Notes under the pieces: model-generated | What the model was told of the DNA's origin: nothing | Seen by the model: only the letters and a program-made list of their open reading frames with translations | Database searches by the model: none | Shown: in pieces, positions 13,256-25,635 of the stretch | Position numbering within the stretch: position 1 is the first letter of the stretch | Layout of the letters: each line of letters starts with the position of its first letter | NCBI GenBank assembly: GCA_030761205.1 | Contig: JAULJL010000029.1 | Span: forward strand, 3,169,501-3,233,500 | Length of the DNA: 64,000 nt | Source: Fremontodendron californicum | Lineage: Eukaryota; Streptophyta; Magnoliopsida; Malvales; Malvaceae | Direction of reading: 5' to 3' | Translations under genes and position numbers: made by a program

Positions 13256-13411
13256 CCCTTTACTTTTGTTTACTTGTTTTTAAGTTTTAAACTATTAACT
13301 TATAAACTAAAACCCAATCCCTGAGGACTCGACCCTTGCTAATCACTATACTCTACAATTGATTTTTTTTAAGTGCAAGGTTAAATAAGATTCACACTTT
13401 TGAGTGCATCA
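13256..13411 (+). repeat. Element D 5' LTR, second part
   Basis: It continues the LTR broken at 2556 (fragment cccctttacttttg...) and ends GAGTGCATCA. The D PBS follows within seven bases. Confidence 0.88.
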
Positions 13412-13417
13412 AGTTTT

Positions 13418-13435
13418 TGGCTCCGTTGCCGGAGA
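13418..13435 (+). promoter_or_regulatory. Degenerate primer-binding site of element D
   Basis: TGGCTCCGTTGCCGGAGA differs at two positions from the exact tRNA-Asp-type site found in A, B and J. The two changes may lower priming, in line with D being old. Confidence 0.8.
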
Positions 13436-13545
13436 TTGCTTTATTTAGTTTATTAGTTTATTGGTTTATTCTTATTTTCAGTTGTAATTAATTTTATTTT
13501 TCTTGTACATACAGGTTTTTGTTTTCAAATTTCAAGCAAGAAGAG

Positions 13546-14589
13546 ATGGCAGGTGCTACATCAAAACTTCAGAACCTTCAGAACCAACTAGACAATCTCA
13601 TCTCCATAGTTCAACAAGTGGCCATAAGTAAGATTCAACAATCAAAGCAGTGTGGAGTGTGCTTCATGATCGATCATCCAACCAATTGGTGCCCATACTA
13701 CCAAAAAGATAATTTTGAAGCAGCCTATGATGTGGGAGAATACCAAAGGCATCAAGGGTTCCAAGGACAACAGTATGATGCTTTCCCAAACACTTACAAT
13801 GAGGGATGGTGGAATCATACTCATTATGGCTACTCGGGAGATTATCAAGAAGTAGATCCTTATGCTAATTACACTAATCAATTTGTCTTCAATCAACCAT
13901 GGGATCAGCAACAAGATCTTTTTGAGCCACCACCTCAAAACTCAGGTAATTCTTTAGAAGAACTTGTCAATTTTCTTGTTATTAATACTCTGCAACTTCA
14001 ACGGGAAACAAGGGAAACAAAGGCAAGTATTCAGAGTTTGGAAAGGCAAATGAGCCTATTGGCTAGTAGTACTGTGGGATTAGTAGCACAAAGATCTCAA
14101 GCACTCCCTTCCCAATCGATGATTGATCCAAAGGAGAGTGTTAGTGCCACACAACTTGAGGATGAATCAGAAAATCCAAGGGAACCTAAGGATGAGAAAG
14201 AACTAAAGATGGATTCAACTATTGATGATAATGAAGCTTCAATTCCGAAAGAGAGTACTTCGGCACCTGAGGTAACGTTTAAGGTTCCACTTTTTACTAA
14301 TGTATCTTCTCCACCTTTTCCTAGTAGATTTGCAAAGTTCAAGGAGGAAGAACATGAACAACACATGCCGAAAACCTTAAATAGCTTGTTTGTGGATGTC
14401 ATTCAACAAATACCAAAATATGCACCATTCCTTGACAAGCTATGCACCACAAAGGATGATGGAATAATACTTGTAATGGAGAATGCATCCACTATTGTGC
14501 AAAGAAACTGCCCTACAAAACGTACAAATTCTGAAAGTTTCTTGTATGATCTTGCAAATCCTAAACAGCCAAGAAGGGGTGTTGGTTAG
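13546..14589 (+). CDS. Gag-like protein of element D with zinc knuckle
   Basis: I chose the ATG at 13546 (MAGATSKLQ), giving about 347 residues; the frame is open a little further upstream but without an ATG. The zinc knuckle CGVCFMIDHPTNWC (CX2CX4HX4C, residues 36-49) should bind RNA. A Tyr/Trp-rich linker, a coiled-coil-like stretch (LQLQRETRETKASIQSLERQM), an acidic section and a C-terminal region homologous to the segment before protease in element C follow. The capsid-like N-terminal half of a normal gag is missing, so the protein may join particles made by an autonomous relative rather than build its own. The frame is intact, unlike C. It is the closest relative in the window of the T-family gag ORFs. 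Confidence 0.82.
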   Translation: MAGATSKLQNLQNQLDNLISIVQQVAISKIQQSKQCGVCFMIDHPTNWCPYYQKDNFEAAYDVGEYQRHQGFQGQQYDAFPNTYNEGWWNHTHYGYSGDYQEVDPYANYTNQFVFNQPWDQQQDLFEPPPQNSGNSLEELVNFLVINTLQLQRETRETKASIQSLERQMSLLASSTVGLVAQRSQALPSQSMIDPKESVSATQLEDESENPREPKDEKELKMDSTIDDNEASIPKESTSAPEVTFKVPLFTNVSSPPFPSRFAKFKEEEHEQHMPKTLNSLFVDVIQQIPKYAPFLDKLCTTKDDGIILVMENASTIVQRNCPTKRTNSESFLYDLANPKQPRRGVG

Positions 14590-16434
14590 GTTCAAAACAC
14601 TAACTCAAGTGTTAATTGGGAAGGCAGCCCAATTAAAGAAGAAATTATCAACCTGCCATATTCAGATTTGCTTTCTCTTTCTTTTCCTTTTCCTTTTCCT
14701 TTTCCTTTTATTATTTTTATTTTTTATGTTTATTTGTTAATTTTTTGTTTAGTATTTTAGGATTATTTAGGTTGCATGAATTTGTTTTATTTTGAGTCTT
14801 AGTTATTTCTATTCTTATGTTATTAGTTCTTTTCTCTTACACATGATTCTTTCATTTGGTTAATAGCATTACATTGGGACAATGTAAGAATTAAGTGTGG
14901 GGGGAAGGATTTAGGATTTCCTTTATTTTTGCCTATTATTTTTTTATGAGTCTTTAATATAATTATTATTATTATTTTTAGTGTGTTTTAGTTCTTTTTA
15001 ATACAATGATGAGATATGAATTGTATAGGTCTAAAACTAGTTATCAGTGAGAAGATTTTCATGAGAATTGAGCTTGATACTATTTTTTATGAGCCAATGT
15101 TGATATGATATGTTGGTTGAGAAAGAAGCATGTTTAGACTTAAAATTGACTTGTATAATCAACCTTGTGAGTTTTGAGCCTATATGATTGATGCATTATA
15201 CATATCAATCTAATTTCTTTCTTGAGTGCTCTTATGATTACATGATTCTCTAGAACTTGCTTTAAACCGTTTGAGACTATATTGATACATGTGATAACAT
15301 GAATATGATAGAGGCATTAAGATTATAACCAGGGCCAAACAACCATCCATTATTAATGTTCCAAGAGAACATCCCCACTAGTGAGCCAATTTGAGCCTAC
15401 ATTAAATATGCTATTTTATTGGTAACCACAACTTACACCTAGCCTAAATATACTTATATCCTTACCCTTGTTCTAAAGATGGATTATATATTTTGAGACA
15501 TATTGTAAAAAACAAGGGATATTTTTAGTTGAAAATTTGGGTTGGAAACAAAAGATAAGTGTGGGGGAAGAAAAGAAAAGAAAAAGTTAAGAGAAAAAGA
15601 AAGGGATCATTGTCAAATACATTCCCATATTAAAAAAAATCTTCTCTTGAACTTCTAGTTAAAGTAAAGAAAAAGATGTTAAAAAGTTGGTTAGAATGAA
15701 GCAAAGGCTCAACATGAATATTTAGCCTATGTTATTATGTGCTTTATAAGAGTTTTGAGAAGTTTTATTTGTATGATCTTATTATGTCTCTAAACTCTAT
15801 GAACTCTTTGGAACCTTTGTGATATCTTTATCCTTTTGTTCTTTAACCACATTATAACCCTTTGGCCCCATTACAACCTTGAATAAAGACCTCTTGATTT
15901 ATGAAGTTGAATGATCTAAATAGTGGAGAATAGGTGGACAAGCAAGCATATGGTAGAAGTGTTTTCATGAGATTGATTGAGTGTAAACACTTTACCACTA
16001 CTTTAAAGAGTGAAAATCAGGAGAGTATCCCATGTGAGAAGTTGAGACTATGTTTGAATATGCACTATTTTGATTGAAATATGTTAAGTTAATATTGGCT
16101 TAACTCAAACTATTTACATTCAAGCAAGATTTTTTGTGAATTTCTTTAAGCTATTGATTAGTTTATAAGACTTGTCCAATGATTATCTCTAATTTATATT
16201 GGAAGGATTAGTTATAATTATTATTATTATTTTTAGTTTTTCTTATGTCTTCAATGTTTGTGGGTATCGTCCTAGTAAACCCTCACGAGACCACACTCGT
16301 CCACTAGGGACACCTAGGGGTTTAAAGGCTTGTGTCACATGCTAAGTGCCACTGCGATTTCCTACGAAAGTGAATTAGATTAGATTTTCTTATTTTATTT
16401 TTATTTCGTTTTGCTCGAGGACTAGAAAAAAGCT
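14590..16434 (+). other. Element D 3' untranslated internal region
   Basis: About 1.8 kb without a gene. It contains a pyrimidine-rich tract after gag, a hairpin ATTACATTG-GGA-CAATGTAA (about 14870-14890) followed by AAGTGTGGGGGGAA (about 14893-14906), another AAGTGTGGGGGAA near 15558, and a conserved block (16256-16380) that precedes the PPT. The same order is found downstream of LOG in A, B and J. Confidence 0.75.
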
Positions 16435-16449
16435 AAGTGTGGGGGTATT
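16435..16449 (+). promoter_or_regulatory. Polypurine tract of element D
   Basis: AAGTGTGGGGGTATT immediately before the 3' LTR start TGATAAGCTC. Confidence 0.85.
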
Positions 16450-17324
16450 TGATAAGCTCATAAAATATACATTTTATGCTTTTCTACCTTTAGTTTTTGT
16501 TATGTTTTCGATCTTTATCTTGTTTACTTATAATATGTTTTTGAATTTTAGGTAAAAAAAGGAGAATGAAGTCAAAAGATGTCAATAATGATGGTAAAGA
16601 GCTTACAAAATCATAATCACAAGATGGAAGAAGACTTGGAGTCAAAAATATCAATTTCTAGTTGAAAAGCAATTAGACAGATTTGACCTCCGGAGCTTGT
16701 TGTAAGGAAAACATGATGTTAGATTATTTATTTGAAGAAACTTCCTTCTTGAGTTTTGATGTTCACTTGATTATCTTTCCAACGATATATTATGGGCCCA
16801 AATCGGATAAGAAATGGGCATTCAAAATGGCGCTATAAGATCTCCCTAAAGAACCCAGCGGCCAAAAAAACCCTAATCGCAAATCTGAAAAAAGGCAAAA
16901 ACGTGATTTTTGCACCTCCAGGCTTACTTGTGCGGCAAAGACTTATTCTCAGGGTTTTAAAGCTCTATCAATACCATCTTTTGAGCCACAAACTAGACAT
17001 ATTTTGAGGAGACTCAAGGATCATCATTATTCTTCTTCTTCTTCTCCATTCTTTTATTTTCTTTTTAGTTTTATTTATATTATCCATACTTATGTTAGGC
17101 TAAACTTCTTTGGTTAAGGGTGATTTCAAAGCCCTAGATATGTTTTGTAATTGATTTTCATATTCTATCTATCATTAATTTTCTATCATAGTTGCTTATG
17201 TTCTTCAATTAAGATTGTTCATGATAATGTTTTGATTTGTTTAGGTGGCCAACTAGATAAATCTTGATAATTATCTAATGCTAGTTTAGGAGTCTTGATC
17301 CGTGTAATTGTCTTGATTTCCTAT
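16450..17324 (+). repeat. Element D 3' LTR, truncated
   Basis: It matches 1252 onward with few differences and stops at about 17324 in the phrase gatttcctatt, where the 5' copy continues with cataagtagc. Foreign sequence follows, so this is a deletion or recombination junction. Confidence 0.88.
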
Positions 17325-18324
17325 TAACATTGACTCATAAAAAAATGATATCAAGCTTAATTCTCATGAAAATCTTCTCACTAATAGACTAGTTTTAAAC
17401 TTATGCAATTCATATCTCCTCATGGTATTGAAAGTAACTAAAACACACTAAAAACAAAATAAAAAGACTCAAAAACAAAACACACTAAAGAAAATCCTAA
17501 ATTCTTCCCTCCACACTTAATTCTTACATTGTCCTCAATGTAATGATATTATCCCCAATGCAAGAATTATATGTAAGAGAAAAGAACTAATAAACAAAAC
17601 AAACTAAAGAAAAACAATAAAAGATAGAATTATGGAGAGTAAGGAATATGCAAATCTGATATAATAGATGCTCTCCATCCTTTTGGGTTGCCTCCGAAGA
17701 AGCACTTGGTTTATTGTCCTTAGCTTGACATAGAGCCATACCATTACTGTCCTTAGCTTGACATAGGCTTTTTTTGAAGATCAGCCCATGATCTTTGATG
17801 CACCCAAAAGAGTGTATCTTATTTAACCTTGCACTTAAAAAAATCAATTGTAGAGTATAATGAATAGCAAGGGTCGAGTCCTCAGGGATTAGGTTTTAGT
17901 TTATAAGTTATTAGTTTATCACTTAAAAACAAGTAAACAAAAGTAAAGGGGACTTTGAAATCAAATTTAAACTAAAGTTAACAATAAGAATGAGAAAACA
18001 AGTAATTAAGAAGAATCAAATATGAAAAATATGGTTAAGGTTTCATTCTCCACCACTAGACATCATTAAGAATCAGTTTCATATCTATCAACATTAATTA
18101 GCTATCAAAGTTAACAACCGTAGATAACAACAAGCTCTGTTACCCCAATCTTTCCTTAGTTCGTCGTTAAATAACACAAGCTCTCTATTTAATCTCTAAC
18201 TATCAAACAACCTAGAGTAAGCTCTCTAAGTTCAATTTAATAGCAACTTTATGATGAGAAAGATAGGTTGATTTAGGTTCCTGTAGACACATAAGCTCGG
18301 ATTGTTCAACTTAGGTTAGGTTCC
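17325..18324 (-). mobile_element. Deleted minus-strand relative of element C (fragment L)
   Basis: 17325-17747 matches the 3' untranslated region and integrase end of C (about 5567-5985). 17796-18324 is the start of a minus-strand C-type LTR (TGATGCACCC...), cut off by the Ogre-like LTR. All of gag and pol and the PBS are missing between these parts. The junction contains a 19-base local duplication (17715-17733 and 17748-17766). Confidence 0.8.
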
Positions 18325-20540
18325 TGTAGACACCAGATTTTATCCGAGTGTTATTTTATTTATTTTTTTAAATAAAAGAAACCAAAAGAAAGAAAGAAAA
18401 GAAATCAGAAAATTTAAAAAAAAAAAGAAAATAAAAAATAACAAAAAAATAAAAGGAGGATAAATTCAAAAATTCGAAATAAATAAAAAAATGATAAACC
18501 AAGTTTAGGTTGGACTTGATCTCTTCTTTGGATTGAACTTAGACTCTAAGAGTTTTGATTGAAACAAAAAAAACATTCTTGATCAAATTGAAGACTCCTA
18601 ACTAGATTAAAACTAATTTATTCTCTATTCAAAGAACCCAAGCATCACAATCAAAAGACACACATCAGAGATCAAAGATCACAAGGAAAAAAGCCTAGTA
18701 TTTTTGAAATCAGTAGAAAAAAAAATATTTTTCTTGAGTGAAAAATTCAAAATTTGAAGAGTGAGTGCTAGGTTTAGTTTCGAAAAGTTTTTTGTGAAGG
18801 AAAGTCTAGGTTTTAATTAGAGGAAGCAAAAGCTAGAAAGTGGTGGCCATTCGACGGTCAACGGAGTAGATTGGAGGAGTTGAAGTTTCGAAATTTGATT
18901 TCAGATCTAGGAGATTCTAGAGAGATTCGGGTGAAACTAATTTGGTTTTTGAAAAGAGAAGATCGAGAGGAGTGTTTTAAGATTTTTTCGACCATCGGCA
19001 CCTGCGACGACGACGACGATGGTGCAGTGGCGGCGATTGGCGACGGCAGTGGCAGCAGGTGACCGGAATCTGGGTTTGCTTGAAGAACATTCTTGGTGTT
19101 CTTGGAAAAATCAGAGAGAAGAAAAGATTTTTTTTTTCTAAAAAACAGGTAAAATGACCACACAAAAAAATCTGTCTTTTAACAGCAGGTGGGTCGGGCC
19201 AGGCGGCCCACGCGTGACCCGCACCTGGGCTTGACCCGCATGCTAAGTCTTTTTTTTTTTGTTGTTATTGTTTTGTGTTTGTTTTGTTATTTGTTTGTTA
19301 TATTTTAATTATTTATTATTTATTTATTTTACTAATTGGATTTTTCAATTTCTTTTTGTAGGTTTTTTTTGTGTGGATTATTTAGTTTTTGTTTATTAAT
19401 TAATTATTCTTATAGATTTTATTTATCATTATTTTCATAAAAAATTACTATTTATTTTAATTACTATTATTATATCTTATATTTTATTATTAATTGATTT
19501 TATATTATTGTATTTGTTATTAACCATGGATTTATTTATCGATAAAAAATATTTTAATTAATTTAGATTATTTTAATTGAAGATTAGTTGTTTTTAAAAT
19601 TAATAAATTGAGAATTTTCCAATGATGAAATTCAAAGAAATTACGAATGGTTGATTTCTGAGAAATTTCTAGGTAAAAGAAATCTTTTAAAAATTCTCCA
19701 GAATGAATGGAAAGAGTTTTTAAGACATAATTTTCAATACCAATAAAAATAAAAAATTTATTTATTTTTTTAAAAAAAAGAATAATTAATTTTCGACATC
19801 TTTTTCTAAAATTGATTTTCCATAATAAATGCTTAATTAAATTGAAGAATAAATTAAGATTTTTTTCGATGATGAAATTCAAGAAAGTTGCGAATGGATG
19901 AGTTTTAAGAAATTTCTAGGTGAGAAACATTTTCTCAAAAATTCTCCAGAATGAATGGAAGAATATTTTAAGGGATGATTTTCGATATTAAAGATCATAA
20001 TTTATTTTTCGAACAAACATTAATAAAATATGGATTAATTTTGGAAGATTAATTTAAGAGAAATAATTTTGTTGAATAATCTAACTTTTCTGACGACGGA
20101 GTCTCTTCAATAGAACGAATGGTTTCTTTTGAATACTATCGAGGTGAGGAAACGCTTTTTTAGTAATTTTATCAGAATGAATGGAAGGAAGACCTAAAAA
20201 ATAATCTCCGAGATTTCTAACTTTAACAATTAAAGTGAAAATAGGATAGACAAGACCATTTAATTAAGACTTTTTAAGTATCACAAGACTAATTAGGTAC
20301 CATCTCTTAGATAGGCGTTGTGAGGGTGCTAATCCTTCCTCACATGTAACCGTACTCCCGAACCTAGTTCTGATAAGTAGACCAGAACTTATTCTTTTTA
20401 AGGTGCCTTAGTCAAGCTTAGGATTACTTTAAATAGGATAGATTCATAAAGGTGACTAATCACACCTAGATTAGATGATTAGTGGCGACTCCATTGATTT
20501 GTGTCTAGCATGCTAAATTCGTATTTGGAACGTTATGACA
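18325..20540 (+). repeat. Element E 5' LTR
   Basis: TGTAGACACC at the start and TTATGACA at the end, with the PBS three bases later; about 2216 bp. No 3' partner lies in the window. It contains a GC-rich island (19180-19240) and diverged internal repeats. Confidence 0.82.
19613..20215 (+). repeat. Three diverged tandem units inside the element E LTR
   Basis: A block with gaaattcaa-, cgaatgg-, aatttctaggt- and tctccagaatgaatgga-like phrases occurs at about 19618, 19867 and 20095, spaced roughly 225-250 bases. The third copy is the most diverged. Confidence 0.65.
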
Positions 20541-20543
20541 GTT

Positions 20544-20561
20544 TGGTGACTCCGCTGGGGA
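20544..20561 (+). promoter_or_regulatory. Primer-binding site of element E (tRNA-Arg type)
   Basis: TGGTGACTCCGCTGGGGA, three bases after the LTR. Ogre elements are known to use a tRNA-Arg primer with a site of this form. One position (GGT against GGC) appears changed. Confidence 0.75.
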
Positions 20562-21385
20562 CATTAGAGAGTCGAGCCATGAATTAGTCTTGTGATACCT
20601 TAGGTTTATTGATCTTTAAGTGTTAATTTTTTATGAATTTACTTGTTTATTTATTTTTATTTTTATTTTTGATTTTGTTATTTGTACTAACAACTTTTGT
20701 TTCTTGTACTTTTATGGGTAAAATAAGGTTTGAATGTCCCTTCGCACACATGACACATGCATATCATAAAGTCCTATACCCGTACTCGTCCCTTTTAGGA
20801 GGGGGTAAAGTACATACGCCTTCGAGAGGTGAAAACCTCCGCAACGGCTAGTGAAACACCTTCAGAGTGTAAAGTACCAAAGTTTTTGAGAGGTGATAAC
20901 CTCCGCCATAACTTTGGAAAATACTCTCACCCGAATTGAACCCTTCCGGTTGGAGCCTGTAATGGGTGAGGAATGGGGTGCCTTACTCATTCTACATGGA
21001 TGATGTTAAGGAGAAATTTGGGGACCTTTTTAGCTTGGTCAAGTACCCTAAACCCAGCATATAAACAATACTTAAGCGGCCAAACTTTAAGATAGAGCCA
21101 TGTCCAACCTTATATAGAGGACAACCCGAACTTAGGACATATGAAGGAACACTTCTTACCCTATACTTTTTCATTAACATGATGCTTGTTTACCTGACAC
21201 ATTTGTTTTGCTGATATGCTCACCATGATGTTGCAGTGCTTACACATGTTGTTGTATTTTTATCTTTTCATAAGTTTGTTGATATAATATCTAACTGTTT
21301 ATTTCTTTCTTTTCATACATCATGCATCTTCATAAAGTCATCTTGCCACATAACGGTCTAGATAAAAAGAATGTCCATTAAATCC
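20562..21385 (+). other. Element E 5' leader
   Basis: There is no gene. Two short hairpins of the form GAGAGGTGAAAACCTCCGC occur at about 20823 and 20889, within a text of repeated phrases, which suggests a structured leader (packaging or translation control is inference). Confidence 0.55.
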
Positions 21386-23354
21386 ATGGAAAACCTGACA
21401 GTCGCCAAGCGTGAGTCTGCCAGTAGTTTGAAGCTTAGGTCTGAAGCAATCCAACAAAGTACAAGAGATTGCCTTCTAGTCGGGTATGTCTCTACTCTTC
21501 CCGAGAAAGTTCACATGGATCTGGCATAGAACAACCTTGAAGATCTGATCAGCATTTGGCATTCTTGGGATGGAACTTGACAAGAAACATTCATACAAAA
21601 GTATGGGGATCTGGCTTTGCTCCTATCTATCGAAGTCGATAATAACTTGGTAAGAGCCATGATGCAGTTTTGGAACCCATCATACAGGTGCTTCGTGTTC
21701 AACGAGGTAGATATGGTTCCAACTATAGAAGAGTATTCAGCACTGCTTCGTTTGGACCCTCCTAATCCAGACAAAGTCTACTGGAAGAACAAGACAGGTT
21801 ATCGGAAGAAGCTAGCAAAGGTCATTGGAATCAGCTTGACAGAAGTTGACAAAATTGTGAAGACAAAGGGTAAGAGCACTGGTATTCCATGGAATGTTCT
21901 CCGAAACTTCATTGTCAAACACCCAGATGATGATAAAGGTTTGGAGGTGAGGGCTTTGGCTATCTACGGACTTGTGGTTTTCTCGAAGATATTGGGACAT
22001 ATTGAAACAACTGTGGTGAATTTCATGGACCAAGTTCAACAACAGATCAATACGGCTCCAGCTATATTAGCCGAGTCTATCAGGTCACTGAATCACTGTA
22101 GGAGAAATGGAAAGGGGCGTTTCATTGGATGTTTACAGTTGTTGTACATCTGGATGAAAAGTCATTTTGAGTGCCAGGAGTCGAAGTTCCGAAAGCCATA
22201 CTTCACCACTAGCATCCCTATCAAGGAGTTCTGTGAAAGCACCTGAATCAAGGTCAAAAGAAGAATGGGTAGTGATGTTGCGAGAACTTACAAGCCGACA
22301 AGTGATCTGGAAAGCACCATGGATGCCTCATGGACTTATGTTATTTAGCTGTGGTGATCAACCTTGGGTTCCTCTCTTGGGACTTTGGGGTGTTGTTAGC
22401 TACTCTCCCATCATGGTACGGAGACAGGCGGGGTATAAACAGTTCATACCGATGACTCACGGACTTAACCAGGTGGATTTCTCTTATTCAGATAAAGGGG
22501 TTATCAACAGGATAGAAGAACTCATGAAGGCTTGGAAATTAACGATTCTAGTTGAGGGGGGTAGCATCTCATGGAACACTACTCCTGAATATTCTGTGTG
22601 GCAGGCCAGGAGAGCAAAAGATGTTGTGATTCCTTGCAAAAGAAGTCCAGACGGTTCAGCCAAGGTTATAGCCTCGGATCCTATGCTGAGGATAGAAAAG
22701 GCTAAGAGGAAGCTACAAGAAGAAAAAGATGAATTGGGGGAAGAAAACCAGAAACTACAATCAAGGGTAGAAGAGTTAGAAAAGGGCTTGAACAAAGAAA
22801 AAAGCAAGGCCAACAAGCTTCGATTAAAAGTTCGAAAGTTGGGGAACGGTTTAGTGGAAAGAGATGGCATTATTCATAAACTTACCGAAGATGGTCACAC
22901 TTTGAAAGAATCCTTGACAGGTATGGAAAAGAAATATTCGCTTTTGACTACTGAGGTCGGACGCCTAAAGGAAGAAAATGGGGAATTGTTGTTTGATCAA
23001 GAAAAGAAAGCAGCTGATTGCCAAGAATTGGTTATCGAATTAATGAACTTGATGGAAGAATGCTCGCAACTCCGAGATGCAGACTCCAAAAAGCAGAATC
23101 TTCTGGAAAATATGTTTGACTATTTCGATGTGGCATCCCGTAAGGCAGAAGACATGTATGATAGAATCATGGAGATTAAGGAGAAAGTACATCCGTTCCA
23201 TGAAAATGCCAGCTCATATACGAACTTTTGGATGAAGCTCAGTCTCACTACCGTCAGATTGTCAAGTTCCTTTGGAGGCGTTATGATTTTTAGATTTATG
23301 ATTTTAGGAGTCTTTGTAAGAATTTTCATTTTTTTATGCTTTAGGACCACTTGA
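21386..23354 (+). pseudogene. Ogre-type ORF1 protein (plant-mobile-domain-like, coiled coil)
   Basis: The frame starts at the ATG at 21386 (MENLTVAKRES), is stopped by TAG at 21527 and TGA at 21578, and continues to about 22246. A frameshift near 22240 moves it to the frame ending at 23354. The first part (YGDLALLLSIEVDNNLV, FNEVDMVPTIEEYSALL) resembles the DUF7745/plant-mobile-domain protein usual in Ogre ORF1. The second part ends in a long Glu/Lys-rich coiled coil (about 22690-23130). Its function in Ogre is unknown. At least three lesions show this copy is dead. Confidence 0.75.
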
Positions 23355-23639
23355 AGTTTTATTTTTTTATGTTTTTAGGATCGCTTTGGTTTTTAGGATT
23401 TCTATAGATTTGGTAATTTTATTTATAAAATTCTTTTTATCTATATTTGTTATGTGGCTGGTGTTCTTTCATAAACATTTCATCCATGTGTGCATAAGCA
23501 TCATCAATTTAGTTTTAAATTTTAAGCATATCATCCTGATTTAAGAAATTTTGCTAAAGGTTCAAGGATAGATCGACAGTCACAATCTTCGAGACAGTCT
23601 TCTCGTCACTCTTACAACACCAAATCAAGAGTTAGAGAA

Positions 23640-24325
23640 ATGGGCGAAGAGCAATCCTCAAGGATAGATAAGGTAGAACAAGCTCAGGATGAGATTAGAG
23701 AGCAATTAAGTTCTTTGTTGGAAATGATGAAAAGTCTGAAAGGGAAGAATAAGGAAGATGAATCTGGTTCTCAAGGGAAAGAGCAGAATGTGGGCGAATC
23801 TTTATGTCTGCCCGGCTTTCGATCTCAAGTGCAACATGAACAATTACAGCAGGTGCCCTACATGGAAGGATTCACTTATCCACACGGCCAACCTCAAATC
23901 CCAGGGTTCACTTTTCTTGTTCCTGGGACAAAGATAGACCCAGTCCAAGTTCCAGATTTAGACGATCCCAAAGAGTTAGAGAAGCTGAAAGTGGTAGAAG
24001 AGATCAAGTCTCGAAAAATGAAGATGATTGAAGAAAGGCTCCAAGCTGTTGAGGGGTTAGACTACTATGGTTCTGTGGATGCTGAAGGGCTTTGTTTAGT
24101 GCCAGATATAGTGAATCCCGCCTAAGTTCAAGACTCTTGACTTCGAAAAGTTTGATGTGTCCAAGTGTCCCATATCCCATATCACCATGTATTGTCAGAA
24201 AATGGCCGCCTACACTAAAGATGATAAGCTGCTTGTCCATGTCTTTCAGGACAGTCGTACAGGGTCCGCTGCTAGGTGGTATGTTCAACTCGACAGGAAT
24301 CGGGTTCATACTTGGAAAGAATTGG
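23640..24325 (+). pseudogene. Element E gag, N-terminal part
   Basis: It starts MGEEQSSRIDKVEQAQDEIR (coiled coil), followed by a Pro/Gln-rich section. A stop at 24123 is bypassed only by a frame change, after which the capsid-like segment continues (FDVSKCPISHITMYCQKMAAY, GSAARWYVQLDRNRVHTWKEL). The reading is cut at 24325 in a WKEL context by the G/F insertion and resumes at 29249. Confidence 0.8.
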
Positions 24326-25635
24326 TGATGCACTCAAAAGTGTGTATCTTATTTAACCTTTCACTTAAAAAGAATCAATTGTAGAGTATAGTGATTAGCA
24401 AGGGTCGAGTCCTCAGGGATTGGGTTTTAGTTTATAAGTTAATAGTTTAAAACTTAAAAACAAGTAAATAAAAGTAAAGGGGATTTTGAAATCAGATTTA
24501 AACTAAAGTTAACAGTAAGAATGAGAAAACAAGTAATTAAGAAGAATCAAATATGAAAAATATGGTTAAGGTTTCATTCTCCACCACTAAACATCATTAA
24601 TAATCAATTTCATATCTACCAACATTAATTTGATATCAAAGTTAACAACCGTAGATAACAACAAGCTCTGTTACCCCAATCTTTCCTTAGTTCGTCGTTA
24701 AATAGAACAAACTCTCTATTTAATCTCTAACTATCAAACAACCTAGAATAAGCTCTCTAAGTTCAACTTAATAGCAGCTTTATGATGAGAAAGATAGGTT
24801 GATCTAAGCAACAAACACATAAGCTCGGATTGTTCAACTTAGGTTATGTTCTACTTTGCAATTACTGAAAACTTAACCATAATCATTAATCACAAATTGC
24901 TACTTATGAATAGGAAATCAAGACAATTACACGGATCAAGACTCCTAAACTAGCATTAGACAATTATCAAGATTTATCTAGTTGGCCACCTAAACAAATC
25001 AAAACATCATCATGAACAATTTTAATGGAAGAACATAAGCAACTTTGATAGAAAACAATGATAGATAGATTCTGAAAATTAATTACATAACATGTCTAGG
25101 GCTTTGAAATCACCCTTAACCAAATAAAAGTTTAGCCTAGCATAGACATAGATAATATATACATAAAACTAAAAAGAAAATAAAAGAATGGAGAAGAAGA
25201 AGAACAATAATGATGATCCTTGAGTCTCCTCAAAAGATGTCTAGTTTGTGGCTCAAAAGATGGTATTTATAGAGCTTTAAAACCATGAGAATAAGTCCTT
25301 GCCGCACAAGTAAGCCTGGAGGTGCAAAAATCACGTTTTTGCCTTTTTTTTTCTTTTCAGATTTGCGATTAGGGTTTTTCTGGCCATAAGGTTCTTTAGG
25401 GAGATTTTCTAGCGCCATTTTGAAAGCCCATTTCTTATCCGATTTCGACCCATAATATATCGTTGGAAAGATAATCAAGTAAACTTCAAAAGTCAAGAAG
25501 GAAGTTTCTTCAAATAAAGAATCTAACATCACGTTTTCCTTACAACAAGCTCCGGAGGTCAAAATCTGCCTGATTGCTTTTCAACCAGAAATTGATATTT
25601 TTGACTCCCAAGTCTTCTTCCATCTTGTGATTATG

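Larger units (their letters stand above)
1252..17324 (+). mobile_element. Element D: gag-only non-autonomous LTR retrotransposon, split by element C
   Basis: The 5' LTR is 1252-2556 plus 13256-13411 (about 1461 bp once C is removed). A degenerate tRNA-Asp-type PBS, one gag-like ORF, a long 3' untranslated stretch, a polypurine tract and a truncated 3' LTR (16450-17324) follow. The internal region is only about 3.0 kb and has no protease, RT, RNase H or integrase. This matches the TR-GAG class of non-autonomous elements, which depend on a relative for pol. The 3' LTR stops at 17324 in the middle of a sequence that continues normally in the 5' LTR, so the far end and its TSD are lost. D is the likely ancestral type of the LOG-carrying elements A, B and J, because its gag and 3' region align with theirs. 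Confidence 0.8.

Noticed and set aside
18871..19163. Open frames in the 5' LTR of element E, with a GC-rich trinucleotide run
   Set aside because: Gac/ggc runs give low-complexity peptides on both strands; no recognised domain.
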